NCBI GenBank assembly: GCA_947594425.1
Contig: CANQED010000007.1
Location: forward strand, 47,922 to 111,921
Length of the DNA stretch: 64,000 bases
Source: an uncultured Ruminiclostridium sp.
GTDB lineage: Bacteria; Bacillota; Clostridia; Oscillospirales; Ruminococcaceae
Direction of reading: 5' to 3'
The position numbers and the translations under genes are program-made. The notes under the pieces were generated by a model. The model did not search any database and was not told where the DNA came from. It saw only the letters and a list, made by a program, of their open reading frames with translations. Of this stretch, positions 52,025 to 61,291 are shown one piece after another (positions within the stretch are counted from its first letter, which is position 1; the number at the start of each line of letters is the position of its first letter).

Positions 52025-54562
52025 TTATTCAAAAAGCCCATATTTGGCGGTAAGGCGGTCAAGCCTTGCCACAAGCCCTGACAGCAACAGCAAAAATACG
52101 GCTGTCGCCGCCGCGTGTATCATATCAAACGGCAGCCCCGCCGCAAGCGTTGTCAGCACAAGCTCGGCGGACGGCTCGGCAGAGAGCATAAACAGCGAGG
52201 ATAAATTCATTATCGGTCCGTAAATTATCAGCACCGAGAAAAATCCGTACAGGCATAAAGCTGTCTTAGAGCGGCGGCGTGAAAATATCAGCCCCGCAAA
52301 AAACGCCGTAAGCCCCATACCGAGCATTTGCCATACCGTCCACGCGCCCTGACCGTACAGCATATTAGATATCAGCATAGCCGCCGCGCCTATGATAAAG
52401 CCCGGCTGAGCGCCAAAGGCGACCGCCGCCGTTATCACTATCGCCGCCGTCGGCTTAAATTGCGGCAGCATAAAGAAAATTTCCCGACCCGCCACAGCCG
52501 CCGCGCAGATAACAGCCATAGCCGCGACGTCCTTAGCCGAGGGCTTTTTGTCCTTAAGTATCAGCAAAAACGGTATAAAGCATTCTATTAGTATCAGCAT
52601 TGCCGCCGCGATATACATTTTCCCGCCGCTAAGCTTCATAAATATCACCGCTGTAGCGATAACAATGACCGCAAAGCTAAGCAGCAATGCTACATCTTTT
52701 TTGCGTAAGGCTTTAGGGTTTACGGGGGATATATCCGCGCTTTGCGGAGAAATTCCGATGATAAGCAGCACCACGGGCAATATCAGCGGCAAATACGGCA
52801 GAAAAAACGGCTCGGATGGAATGCTTATCGGAAATATCCCGCTGTTAAAGACCATTACGCCGACCGCCGACAATACCCCTAAAAGCGTGCATATCTTTCT
52901 TAATTTGCCGATGGGCGTTTTTTTAATATCGGGCTTTGGCGGGTCGTCGTTTTTACGGATGACAAGCTTTTCCTCGGCAGCATATTCTTTTTCCTGCCCG
53001 CCGACCGACCTTATCAGCTCACGCGCGGTATATATCCCGTCCGCCACGCCCTGAGTGGTCTTTGCTGAGTCGGTGGTATAAAAGCTGTTTTGGGTGAAAA
53101 ATTCGGCGGGCTTAGTTTCGCTTGTCACCTCGCCGCCGAAAAGCATAGCTATCCTGTCGGCGTTTTCCGCGCAAAAATCATTATCGTGTGTAACTAAGAC
53201 CACCGTCCCGCCGTCCGAGCAAAATTGTCTCAGCACCGCGGACAGTTCCCGCTTATAGCTTGCGTCAAGCCCTTTAGTCGGCTCGTCGAGCAGCAGCATA
53301 TCACAACCCGCCGCAAACAGCTTAGCGAGCGCGGCGCGTTGGCGCTCTCCTCCCGACAGGTCGAGCGGGTCGCAGTCGAGCAAGCCCTCAAGCCTGCACA
53401 GCTTTATCGCGCGCTGAATAGCATTTTCGTCGGCATTTGTGCCGTATAGCTCCATTTTCACCGAATTAAGCGAGAACAGCAATGACGGGTCTTGCGGCAG
53501 ATAGCCGAATTTAGGCTTGATGCGGTAGGATATACGGCCGCCTATAGGCTTAAGCACATTGCACAGCAGCATAAGCAGCGTGGACTTTCCCGCGGCGTTG
53601 CCGCCCGTTATCGCGAGCATTTCGCCTTTATATATATCCATAGACAGCCCGTTTAGCACGGGGGTATTTTTATCATAAGAAAAATATATGTCCCTGACGG
53701 AGCACAAAAGCTCTTTTTTAGACTGGGCTTGCTCTTTTGGCGGTAGTATCAGCTTGTGACCCTCGGCAAATGCCTTATACCACGTCTTAGCCTGCCTTAC
53801 GGTCAGCGGGTATTCTCCCGTTACTGCGGCGGCTTGAGTAAAGGGGGGCATAGCGCAGAACATAGCGTGACTTTTCTTATCTAAAAGCTCGGGTATATCG
53901 TCGGGCTTTGCATTTTCTATTATTTTGCCGCCGTCCATAACTATCACTTTGTCCGCAAGCGGCATTAAGCTGTCAAGCCTATGCTCGGCGATAACCACAG
54001 CTATCCCGAGCTCGCGGTTTATCCGACCGAGCAGATCAATAAACTCTTGCGCCGCTATCGGGTCAAGCTGCGACAGCGGCTCGTCGAGCAGTAATACGCG
54101 CGGACGCATAACAAGCAGCGACGCTAAGCTTATTATTTGCTTTTGCCCTCCCGAGAGCTCGTCGGTCCTGCGGTATAATAGCTTTTCTATCCCGAAGAAA
54201 AGAGCGGTCTCCGCTATTCGCGAGCGTATCTGCGAGGTATTCATACCCGCGTTTTCCGCGCCGAAAGAAAGCTCGTGCCATACCTTATCGGTGACTATTT
54301 GTTCGTCGGGGTGCTGCGCGGCATAGCCTATATCAGTATCAGAGCATACGACCTCTTTTTCACAAAAAGTTAGCTCTCCTTTTTGAGCCCCTCTGTCCTG
54401 AAGCCCTTTCATGCAGGACAGCAGGGTAGACTTGCCGCAGCCCGATTGTCCGCAGATAAGCACAAATTCACCCTCGCTTATATCGAAAGTAATATCGCTT
54501 ATCGCGGGGGAGGTGCGGTTATAATAGGTATAGGTAAAGCCGCTCAGCTTAAACAGCGTCAT
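52025..54562 (-). CDS. ECF transporter fusion: two ATPase domains plus membrane S-like domain
   Basis: An 845-residue energy-coupling-factor importer protein. ATPase 1 (about 1-230) has Walker [12 protein letters not shown], signature LSGGQKQ and Walker B VLLLDEPLSQLDP. ATPase 2 (about 265-480) has GGNAAGKSTLL, LSGGERQRAALAK and MLLLDEPTKGLD. After a linker, a membrane domain of six or more helices (about 565-845) looks like a substrate-binding S component. In most ECF systems these three units are separate genes. Its start overlaps the ecfT gene by 14 bases. The operon is led by a cobalamin-type riboswitch, so the likely cargo is cobalamin or a precursor; the S domain alone does not prove it. 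Confidence 0.85.
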   Translation of the reverse strand: MTLFKLSGFTYTYYNRTSPAISDITFDISEGEFVLICGQSGCGKSTLLSCMKGLQDRGAQKGELTFCEKEVVCSDTDIGYAAQHPDEQIVTDKVWHELSFGAENAGMNTSQIRSRIAETALFFGIEKLLYRRTDELSGGQKQIISLASLLVMRPRVLLLDEPLSQLDPIAAQEFIDLLGRINRELGIAVVIAEHRLDSLMPLADKVIVMDGGKIIENAKPDDIPELLDKKSHAMFCAMPPFTQAAAVTGEYPLTVRQAKTWYKAFAEGHKLILPPKEQAQSKKELLCSVRDIYFSYDKNTPVLNGLSMDIYKGEMLAITGGNAAGKSTLLMLLCNVLKPIGGRISYRIKPKFGYLPQDPSLLFSLNSVKMELYGTNADENAIQRAIKLCRLEGLLDCDPLDLSGGERQRAALAKLFAAGCDMLLLDEPTKGLDASYKRELSAVLRQFCSDGGTVVLVTHDNDFCAENADRIAMLFGGEVTSETKPAEFFTQNSFYTTDSAKTTQGVADGIYTARELIRSVGGQEKEYAAEEKLVIRKNDDPPKPDIKKTPIGKLRKICTLLGVLSAVGVMVFNSGIFPISIPSEPFFLPYLPLILPVVLLIIGISPQSADISPVNPKALRKKDVALLLSFAVIVIATAVIFMKLSGGKMYIAAAMLILIECFIPFLLILKDKKPSAKDVAAMAVICAAAVAGREIFFMLPQFKPTAAIVITAAVAFGAQPGFIIGAAAMLISNMLYGQGAWTVWQMLGMGLTAFFAGLIFSRRRSKTALCLYGFFSVLIIYGPIMNLSSLFMLSAEPSAELVLTTLAAGLPFDMIHAAATAVFLLLLSGLVARLDRLTAKYGLFE

Positions 54563-55448
54563 ATGTATTCACCTCGCTTTTGCGGCGCAGGATATATTCT
54601 TTAATATCCGCCATTATGGGCAGAGCGCACAGTACCGCCCAGAAAAATACCGCCACGGGCGTAAAGCCGTTGTATTCGATATAAGCGTCGGGGTAAAATC
54701 TGTACCCGACCGCTCCGCTTATCAGCCCCGCTGTCGGCACCGCCGTGCATATCACTATCAGTATACCCGCAAGCGCGTCCTTTGCGGCAAAGCGGTACAC
54801 GGTATAATTAGTGCGGCGCACGCCCTTTTTGCCGTAGCCGCGACCTTTCATAGAATTTGCGGTAATTGCGGCTTTCTCCACCGAGGACGCTGTCACGGAT
54901 GTAAGCACCTGCACTGCGTTTTTTGCCCTGTCTGAAAGCTTCCCGCCGTATATGTCATAGCCGACGAATTTGTGCGCTAACGCCGACTGCTTTAACCTCC
55001 TTGATAACAGCGGGATAAATCTTAACGTCATCGAGATAAGCAGCCCGAGCCGAGGCGCGACAGCGCCGAACAGATATACCGTCTTGTCGGAAGTGACGGT
55101 CTCGGTCATACAGGCAAACCACAGTATAAGCGCACACATTGCCGCGCCGGTATTTAGGCTGTACAGCAATGTTTCGGCGGTTACGGCGTTTCCTGTCGGG
55201 AGGTAAAACAGCACCGTAACGCCCGCGTTGTTGAAGAATAGGTTTACCACGCAGGATAAAGCATACATTATCAGCACTATTATACCGAGCTTTACCATCC
55301 GTCTGCCGAGCAGCTCTACCGCGTAAATTGCGGAAAATATAAGCGACAATACGGTAAGATACGGCGACTGCGCCGACGCGGTGATTATCATTATCGGCAG
55401 ATAGTACGCTAAAGCTATTATCGGGTGAAATTTCTCACAGCCGCGCAT
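54549..55448 (-). CDS. ECF transporter transmembrane component EcfT
   Basis: EcfT (CbiQ family) couples the ATPases to the substrate-binding S component. The 299 residues form about five helices (first near 10-55; a last pair near 225-285). The cytoplasmic coupling helices contain the typical Ala-x-x-x-x-Arg-Gly type motif in AAITANSMKGRGYGKKG (about 200-216), after LLISMTLRFIPLLSRRLKQS. It starts one base after the stop of the DUF4430 protein gene upstream and overlaps the ATPase fusion gene downstream, which fixes all of them in one operon. Confidence 0.9.
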   Translation of the reverse strand: MRGCEKFHPIIALAYYLPIMIITASAQSPYLTVLSLIFSAIYAVELLGRRMVKLGIIVLIMYALSCVVNLFFNNAGVTVLFYLPTGNAVTAETLLYSLNTGAAMCALILWFACMTETVTSDKTVYLFGAVAPRLGLLISMTLRFIPLLSRRLKQSALAHKFVGYDIYGGKLSDRAKNAVQVLTSVTASSVEKAAITANSMKGRGYGKKGVRRTNYTVYRFAAKDALAGILIVICTAVPTAGLISGAVGYRFYPDAYIEYNGFTPVAVFFWAVLCALPIMADIKEYILRRKSEVNTYDAV

Positions 55449-55449
55449 A

Positions 55450-56421
55450 TTATATCCCTCCGTTAACGTCCTCGCCGAGTGTGCATGTGTAGATAAATTC
55501 TATCCTGTCCCCGTTGTTAGGGATGTATGACGAGCAGCCCGCGCCCGGCGAATTGCCGTTTACCATATACAGCCAGCCCGACGCGCTCCCGCAGTCAAAT
55601 TCGTAAATGTTGTTTATCCCCTCGATATACGAGCTGCCGAAAGCGGGAGTATAGGACGCTTCGAGAGCTATACCGTTTTCGCGGCAGACCCGCTTTAATA
55701 TGTCAAATACGCTCTCTTTGCTGTTAAAGCCTACCTTTGACGACGAATATATTATGCCGTCGGCAGGTACAAGCGATACCTTATTCTTATCCAATTTGTC
55801 CATATTGTCAAGTATCGTCGAGCAGTCTATCGTTATCCCGCAATAATGCTGATACTGCGGCTCGGTCTGGACAGGTGTGGCAGTCTGCGGCATAGTTGCG
55901 GCGGTCTGCGGTTTAGTTGTCTGCGGCTTAGTAACGGCAGTATGCGGCTTGATATAAGAAGTCTGCGGCTTGGTAGGAAATGTCTGCGGCTTAGTAACTA
56001 CAGTTTGTGTGGTAACACCAGACGCTTGCACAGGTGGTGCGGTTTGCGGTTTGGTAACTACTGTTTGCGGTTCGGCAGTTGTGGCCTGCGGCTTAGTGAC
56101 AGCGGTCTGCGGCAGGGTTGGCTCGGCTTGTGTTTCTGCTGTCGTTGTATCGTATGAGGTGGCGCTGATCGTTTGCGCGGATGTCCGGGCGGGTGTTGAA
56201 GTATCGGCAGCGGCGCTTTGCTCAACAAGCAGGGGAGTGGTCGCTATAGTTTCGGGCTGTGAAGAATATGTTGACAAAGTCTCGGCGCCGCTTTCCGTTA
56301 CGCTCTCCGAGCTAACGCCAACGTCCCTGCCGAATATCCCGCAAAGTACCATTGCGGCGGCTATTACGGCGGCAGCCGCCGCCGTAACTATGACATATTT
56401 GTATTTTTTAAGCTTTTCCAT
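55450..56421 (-). CDS. Membrane-anchored DUF4430 (transcobalamin-like beta domain) protein
   Basis: A 323-residue surface protein. An N-terminal membrane anchor (about 8-30) is followed by a long Thr/Pro/Gln linker (about 60-195) with many KPQT and TKPQTA repeats. The C-terminal domain (about 195-320) is a DUF4430 fold: CGITIDCSTILDNMDKL, SVFDILKRVCRENGI, SSYIEGINNIYEFDCGSASG, WLYMVNGNSPGAGCSSY and GDRIEFIYTC. This fold is the C-terminal domain of transcobalamin and intrinsic factor, which closes over cobalamin. Four or more cysteines could form disulfides. It sits between the large surface protein and EcfT, so I infer that it passes cobalamin to the importer. Confidence 0.85.
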   Translation of the reverse strand: MEKLKKYKYVIVTAAAAAVIAAAMVLCGIFGRDVGVSSESVTESGAETLSTYSSQPETIATTPLLVEQSAAADTSTPARTSAQTISATSYDTTTAETQAEPTLPQTAVTKPQATTAEPQTVVTKPQTAPPVQASGVTTQTVVTKPQTFPTKPQTSYIKPHTAVTKPQTTKPQTAATMPQTATPVQTEPQYQHYCGITIDCSTILDNMDKLDKNKVSLVPADGIIYSSSKVGFNSKESVFDILKRVCRENGIALEASYTPAFGSSYIEGINNIYEFDCGSASGWLYMVNGNSPGAGCSSYIPNNGDRIEFIYTCTLGEDVNGGI

Positions 56422-56445
56422 ATCATACCGCCTTAAATGCTTATA

Positions 56446-59400
56446 TTATTTTTTCTTGCCGAGCATAGCAATACAGCATACCGCCGCGCCTATCAGTGCG
56501 GGGAACAGCGATACCGCCGCGCCCGTGTTGGGATTGTTTTGATTTTCGTTATCTACGCTGCCGTTGTCCTCGGGGGTAGTCGTGTCGGAGGGCTTGCCGC
56601 TTTGCTCTGGCATGGTCGTATCGGAGGGGGTGTCGCTTTGCTCGGGTGTGGTCGTATCGGCGGGGGTGCCGCTTTGCTCGGGTTTGGACGTATCGGCAGG
56701 AGTGTCACTCTGCTCGGGAGCGGTCGTGTCTGTAGATGAGGTCGTTTCGTCCTTATCGGCGGTTTCCGCTGTTTTGATATTGATATCATACAGCCCGCCT
56801 TTGCCGTTTTCAAAAAGATCATACGCTGTCAGAGCCATAAACGCCTGCTCGGTCGCCATACGGTTTACTTCGCCGCCCTTAACGTGAACAAATCCGCCGT
56901 CGGAATAAGCGGCGCAAAGCGCGTCGATAAGGTTTATCGACGATACGCTTACTTCTGTCGGGTCTATGCCTAAGGCGCAAAACGCCATTATCGTTTGAGC
57001 GATACTTTCTGTGGTGCTGTACCCGCAGTTTTCGTCAAGTAAGCTTATCAGCAAGTCCGTCGCCTCGTCGACCGCCTTAGTTACCTTGTCATTTTTGCCG
57101 TAATACGGCGCTAAAGCTTGCAGCGCCATAGCGGTAACGTCTGCGTCGGGCGTATCGCCGTAAAGCGTCCACCCGCCGTTTATCTGGGCGCTTAGTATAA
57201 TGTCTATCAGCTTTTCTCTTACGTCGGTCTTGTAATCTGTGCAGTTTAGCGCTATTAGTGCGAAAATTGCTCCGTTTATTCCTTGCCTTGTCACAAAATC
57301 CGTATCGGTGAGCGGGCACAAAAGGTCATACCCCGCAAAATCGGACGGGTCTATGCCTAGCGCCGCAAGGGCTATCGCCGTTCTTGCGTTGTCGGTGGCT
57401 TTTCTGCTCAGAGTATCCGAGCCTATAGCCTTTACCGCGTCGGCAAGTGCGCTGATGTACTTTTCCTTTGCGGTATCGGACAGCATATCCGCGCGCTTTA
57501 GCCCTATTACAGTCCATTCTCCGCCGATATCGGAGAGGGGGATCATATCAGCCTCGCTTAGCGTCTTTGCGGTCGCTTTGAAGATTTCTTCATACTCTGC
57601 GCCGCAGTCCTTGTATGCCTTTATTACACTATATCTTTGCTCTGCGGCGGTGAGTATATCGAGATATTCTACATAAGCCTTAGCGTCGTCAGACAGGTCA
57701 TTATAAGCGCCGCGCGCCTTGGTTATCGCGTCGAGGCTGTCCGCGCTTACGCTTCCTATAGCCGAGATAAGCTCGTCGACATATGCAGCCGCGGCTTTAT
57801 CGGCTGTTATCTTTTCTTCAAGCAAACGATCATATTCATTTTCCGCCGCAATAAGCAGGTCGATATTTCCTACTAAGGACGCGGCGCTTTCGCTTAGGCT
57901 GTCATAAGCTTTTCTTGCATCATTAATAGCGTCAATGCTGTCGAGCGTTACGGTGCCTATCGCGTCTATAAGCTCTTCGACCTGCCTTGCTGCTGTCATA
58001 TCGTCGGAAATAAGCTTAATATAGAATATAACGGGCTGCTTTTCGTCGGTCTGTACTATCACTCTTACGGTCCTGCCCTTTAGCGGGTCGATAGTTACCT
58101 CCGAGCTGTCCGCGCGCTTATTATTAATGTAAATATTCGCGTTTTCTTCCGCGCCGAGCACGGTTATCAAGGCGGTCTTGTCAAGCCCCGTCTTTACCTC
58201 GTATACCTTTCCGTTTTCGGGTATTATCTCCGAAAGGATTTTCTCTCCTGCGGTAATTTTTATCATTTCGGGCAGAGCGGTAACGCCCGTAGGCTCATCA
58301 TCCGCCTCGGTCCTTATCAGCGCGGATATCTCGGTGGATTTTTCCCCGAAAGAGCCCGCCCAAATATTGCTTACGGTGGCGACCTTTATATAATGTATCC
58401 CGTTAGCAAAAGTCACAGGCTCGCCGTTTTCGTCGACCGCCCACGCAAGGTCAAAGCCGTTCGACTTAGCGCCCTCGGTATACATAGGAACGCTCTTACC
58501 CATTGACGAGGAGGGGAAATAATCCGCATACCCGAATGATGCGGGCGAGACGAACGATGCGGTTGTGCCGTCGCCCGTCACCGTGCCGTCCGCGCATTTT
58601 AGCAATACGCCGCTAAGGGTTATGCTTTCGCCTTTAGCAAGCGAATTAAGCGGATAGCAGGCAGGATCGACCCACACGCCTGAGCCTTTACTGCCGTCGT
58701 TTCTATTGCCGAGGCTGTCGGTCCATGCGGTCTTGCCGTTTTCGGCCTTTGTATATGTGATAGAATAATCGGTTACGGCGTTGTCGTCAAAGTGCTCGCT
58801 GCCCGCGAGAGCGTACCATTTCTCGCCGTCCTCGGACACATACACCTGACCGCTCTCCGCCGCAGAGCCGCCCGCCGTAAAGCTGTTTCCGTATATGTAA
58901 AAATCCGCCCCGTAGGGGTTTCTCGCGTCGTCTATGATCGGGTCGTCATAATAATAAGTGATATATCCGCCGTAGCCGCCGAGCGACTTCATGACCTGCG
59001 CAAGAGTAGCCTCGCCCTGCGTGCCGTAGGGAGCTTTGTTCGTATATTGACTGTTTATGCACAAGTAGTCCGTCACCTTGTCGGGGACGTCATATTTGCT
59101 GCGCTTGCGGGCTATAAATGAATAAGTGTTTGTTATATCTTCATGTGATACCGATATTTTCTTTGCGGAAGAGGTCAGCTCAAGGGTATACTTTCCGTCC
59201 GCGCCCGCAGTGACTTCTTCATTTCCTACGCTGACAACGCAGCCCTCGCTGACAGTAAAGCTGAGCGTGGGGTACTCCGCGTCATTTGCGATAATTACGC
59301 TGTAGTCATAAATTTCGGGGGAGAAAGCGGGGTAGATATCTCCCTCGCTTTGCTCTGCGTCGGTCATCTGCGCTAAGGTGTGAGATAGCCCCGTATTTAT

Positions 59401-60930
59401 CACCGTTATCTCATATTCGGCTATTCCGTCGGTATTGCTAAATCCGCTCTCGCGGTAGCTTTCGTCGGATATTGCCTGTATTTTTATATTTATACTTTTG
59501 CCGTCATTAAAGGAATATAATGGCGTTATGCCGCCTACGGTCTCCGCCCAGTCCTTGCCGTCGGCGCTTGTGCGAAAATGCACATAGTCGGTCTTGCCCT
59601 TTAGCGAAAGGGAAAAGCTGCTAACATCTCCCAGCAGATACGCGGTGTAGCCCTTAACGTCAGCCGACGTGCCCGTCTTGTCCGTTACGTTTCCATCGTC
59701 GTCGAGGCGAAATATCGTGCCCTCGGCTTTGCCCTTATATAGTGTCGGCATAAGAGGTCTTTCCTCGGGGATCACGCTTATGCCAGAGGTGGATGCTATC
59801 GCCGCCGTAGTATCAAAGGGGCGGAAAATAGCGAATACATAATCCGTCTTTATCTCAGGCTCGTCGATATATGCCACTGTTAGCGTCAGCTTTGACTGCC
59901 CGAAAGGCAGGTCGGACAGAGTGGTGGCTTTTTTAGAATTTACCGCCGTATTGCGCTCCTCGCCGTTAGCGTCGATATATGACGCGGTGACGGTGAGCAG
60001 CGTGTCGTCAAATTCGGTCGAGCTCGAAAGCATTATCGAGGATACCGAATAGCGCTTTAATTCGAGCTGATATTCATATTTTTCGGGTGAAAAGCTCTCG
60101 CCCTTTACCCACGACCCATCGGTAAGAGATGTGGTCATAATATCCAAACTGTCTATCTTAGGGGCAGGGCGCTTTCCTATCTTTACCGTCACCTTGTACT
60201 CGTTTTTGTCTCCGCAGGTCACAGTAAATACCGAGCCCTCCGCTATCGGCAGGGGACGGGATAATTTTACCGCCTTGCCGTCTAAAAGAGTAGTCACCTT
60301 AAATTTTTTATTAAGCGCGGTCGGGCGAAAGCTTATCTCATTTGTGCCAAAAGGCACCGTAAGTGTGTACTCTTTAACACTCGGCGCAAAAGCGGGGGAG
60401 AGGGTGCCCTTATCGCTGCTTATGCTTTTAAGCGAGGTGTCAGTACCCGACCAGTCGTTTCCTAAGTCTGCTCCCCAGTCCATTGAGTACATCATACATA
60501 TCTCGTCGCCGTCCGACAGCTTGCCGTTAGCGACGGTATAGGCGGAAAATCCCTCGTCGGTGAACCAGTCGTTTAGCGTGCCCATCCAGCCGCTTTTGTC
60601 GCCGCCGTCATACTCCGACAGACCGCCTATTTCGGTAAAATAGCCGCTTTCGCCGCCCGTCTGCGATATGTCGTTTTCGCTTAGTGCCTGCAATACGGCA
60701 GACAGCGCGGTCGAGCTGTCGCTAAGCTCCGTCCACTCGTCGAGCAATACTCCGGTAAACGCGGGAGCTTTTCCGTTTACCTCCTCGGTAAACGTCTCGT
60801 TTTTGACAATGACCCTGACGCTTTGCGAGGCTTTTTCGCCCTCGGCAAAGCTTGTCCACTCCACCGAGCACAGCGTTATCGCCGCAGCCGCTGTCAGAGC
60901 CGCCGTCCGCATAAGAAATCCTTTTTTCAT
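56446..60930 (-). CDS. Large wall-anchored protein with DUF4430 and alpha/alpha toroid (intrinsic-factor-like)
   Basis: A 1494-residue surface protein; start 60930 (MKKGFLMRTAALTAA) is preceded by AAGGAAG and gives a signal peptide of about 28 residues. A DUF4430 domain (about 30-155, with DKSGWMGTLNDWF) is followed by a cadherin-like strand domain (SSDKGTLSPAFAPSVKEYTL) and further beta domains to about 960. Two helical repeats of about 75 residues (VDELISAIGSVSADSLDAI and its partner) come next. An alpha/alpha toroid (about 1155-1385) of the prenyltransferase/intrinsic-factor type has ARTAIALAALGIDPSDF, GGWTLYGDTPDADVTAMALQ and MAFCALGIDPTEV. A TPADTTxPEQS linker leads to the sorting motif NPNTG, a helix and KKK. 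First gene of a riboswitch-led ECF operon; inferred cobalamin catcher. Confidence 0.85.
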   Translation of the reverse strand: MKKGFLMRTAALTAAAAITLCSVEWTSFAEGEKASQSVRVIVKNETFTEEVNGKAPAFTGVLLDEWTELSDSSTALSAVLQALSENDISQTGGESGYFTEIGGLSEYDGGDKSGWMGTLNDWFTDEGFSAYTVANGKLSDGDEICMMYSMDWGADLGNDWSGTDTSLKSISSDKGTLSPAFAPSVKEYTLTVPFGTNEISFRPTALNKKFKVTTLLDGKAVKLSRPLPIAEGSVFTVTCGDKNEYKVTVKIGKRPAPKIDSLDIMTTSLTDGSWVKGESFSPEKYEYQLELKRYSVSSIMLSSSTEFDDTLLTVTASYIDANGEERNTAVNSKKATTLSDLPFGQSKLTLTVAYIDEPEIKTDYVFAIFRPFDTTAAIASTSGISVIPEERPLMPTLYKGKAEGTIFRLDDDGNVTDKTGTSADVKGYTAYLLGDVSSFSLSLKGKTDYVHFRTSADGKDWAETVGGITPLYSFNDGKSINIKIQAISDESYRESGFSNTDGIAEYEITVINTGLSHTLAQMTDAEQSEGDIYPAFSPEIYDYSVIIANDAEYPTLSFTVSEGCVVSVGNEEVTAGADGKYTLELTSSAKKISVSHEDITNTYSFIARKRSKYDVPDKVTDYLCINSQYTNKAPYGTQGEATLAQVMKSLGGYGGYITYYYDDPIIDDARNPYGADFYIYGNSFTAGGSAAESGQVYVSEDGEKWYALAGSEHFDDNAVTDYSITYTKAENGKTAWTDSLGNRNDGSKGSGVWVDPACYPLNSLAKGESITLSGVLLKCADGTVTGDGTTASFVSPASFGYADYFPSSSMGKSVPMYTEGAKSNGFDLAWAVDENGEPVTFANGIHYIKVATVSNIWAGSFGEKSTEISALIRTEADDEPTGVTALPEMIKITAGEKILSEIIPENGKVYEVKTGLDKTALITVLGAEENANIYINNKRADSSEVTIDPLKGRTVRVIVQTDEKQPVIFYIKLISDDMTAARQVEELIDAIGTVTLDSIDAINDARKAYDSLSESAASLVGNIDLLIAAENEYDRLLEEKITADKAAAAYVDELISAIGSVSADSLDAITKARGAYNDLSDDAKAYVEYLDILTAAEQRYSVIKAYKDCGAEYEEIFKATAKTLSEADMIPLSDIGGEWTVIGLKRADMLSDTAKEKYISALADAVKAIGSDTLSRKATDNARTAIALAALGIDPSDFAGYDLLCPLTDTDFVTRQGINGAIFALIALNCTDYKTDVREKLIDIILSAQINGGWTLYGDTPDADVTAMALQALAPYYGKNDKVTKAVDEATDLLISLLDENCGYSTTESIAQTIMAFCALGIDPTEVSVSSINLIDALCAAYSDGGFVHVKGGEVNRMATEQAFMALTAYDLFENGKGGLYDINIKTAETADKDETTSSTDTTAPEQSDTPADTSKPEQSGTPADTTTPEQSDTPSDTTMPEQSGKPSDTTTPEDNGSVDNENQNNPNTGAAVSLFPALIGAAVCCIAMLGKKK

Positions 60931-60993
60931 TAAGATACTTCCTTTCTTCGGCATTTGCCATTTTATATTTAATAGCCGTCTTTCGGTGAGAAC

Positions 60994-61039
60994 AAAAAAA
61001 GCACAGCTTATCGCTGCGCTTATCTGTCAATAGCTGCAC
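60994..61039 (-). terminator. Terminator in the riboswitch expression platform
   Basis: On the minus strand GTGCAGCTATTG pairs with CGATAAGCTGTGC (one bulge, two wobbles), followed by TTTTTTT. It starts two bases after the aptamer's closing stem, as expected for ligand-controlled termination. Confidence 0.75.
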
Positions 61040-61040
61040 C

Positions 61041-61187
61041 GAAAATACGGAAGTATCTGGCTTATGCGCAAAAAGCCCTGCCGCTAAAGCTGCAAAGCAT
61101 TGCCCAAACACAGTAATGACAGTTGCTCCGGACTCGAACCGGATCCAATTACCTACTCGGCTAACAAACCTTTCAAACCGTATTTTC
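61041..61187 (-). ncRNA. Cobalamin-type riboswitch ahead of the DUF4430/ECF operon
   Basis: On the minus strand a closing stem GAAAATACGG/CCGTATTTTC (ten pairs) encloses about 127 bases. Inside are cobalamin-aptamer landmarks: ATCCGGTTCGAGTCCGGAGC (the conserved P3/P4 region), ACTGTCATTACTGTG, and the B12-box-like AGCCAGATACTTCC next to the closing stem. The match to the full B12 box is imperfect, so it may be a variant class. A terminator follows, then the large surface protein gene. Confidence 0.72.
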
Positions 61188-61251
61188 CCCGAACATTTCT
61201 GTTCGCTCGGCATATTAAATTTTATTTTATCCCGATATGCGGGATATTTTG

Positions 61252-61280
61252 ATATTACCACATTTTCCCCAAAAAATCAA
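61252..61280 (-). promoter_or_regulatory. Promoter of the riboswitch and ECF operon
   Basis: On the minus strand TTGATT (61275-61280), 17-base spacer, TAATAT (61252-61257). A hairpin CCCG/CGGG (61231-61243) and an inverted repeat CGAACA/TGTTCG (61190-61205) follow before the aptamer. Confidence 0.6.
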
Positions 61281-61291
61281 GGAGGATTTTA

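Noticed and set aside
55970..56542. Plus-strand open frame of 190 codons
   Set aside because: Its Cys/Gly/Leu-rich repeats are the complement of the Thr/Pro/Gln linker repeats in the DUF4430 gene.
61110..61185. tRNA-like segment with GGTTCGAGTCC on the minus strand
   Set aside because: It resembles a T-arm, but no acceptor, D or anticodon arm can be built; it fits the cobalamin aptamer instead.
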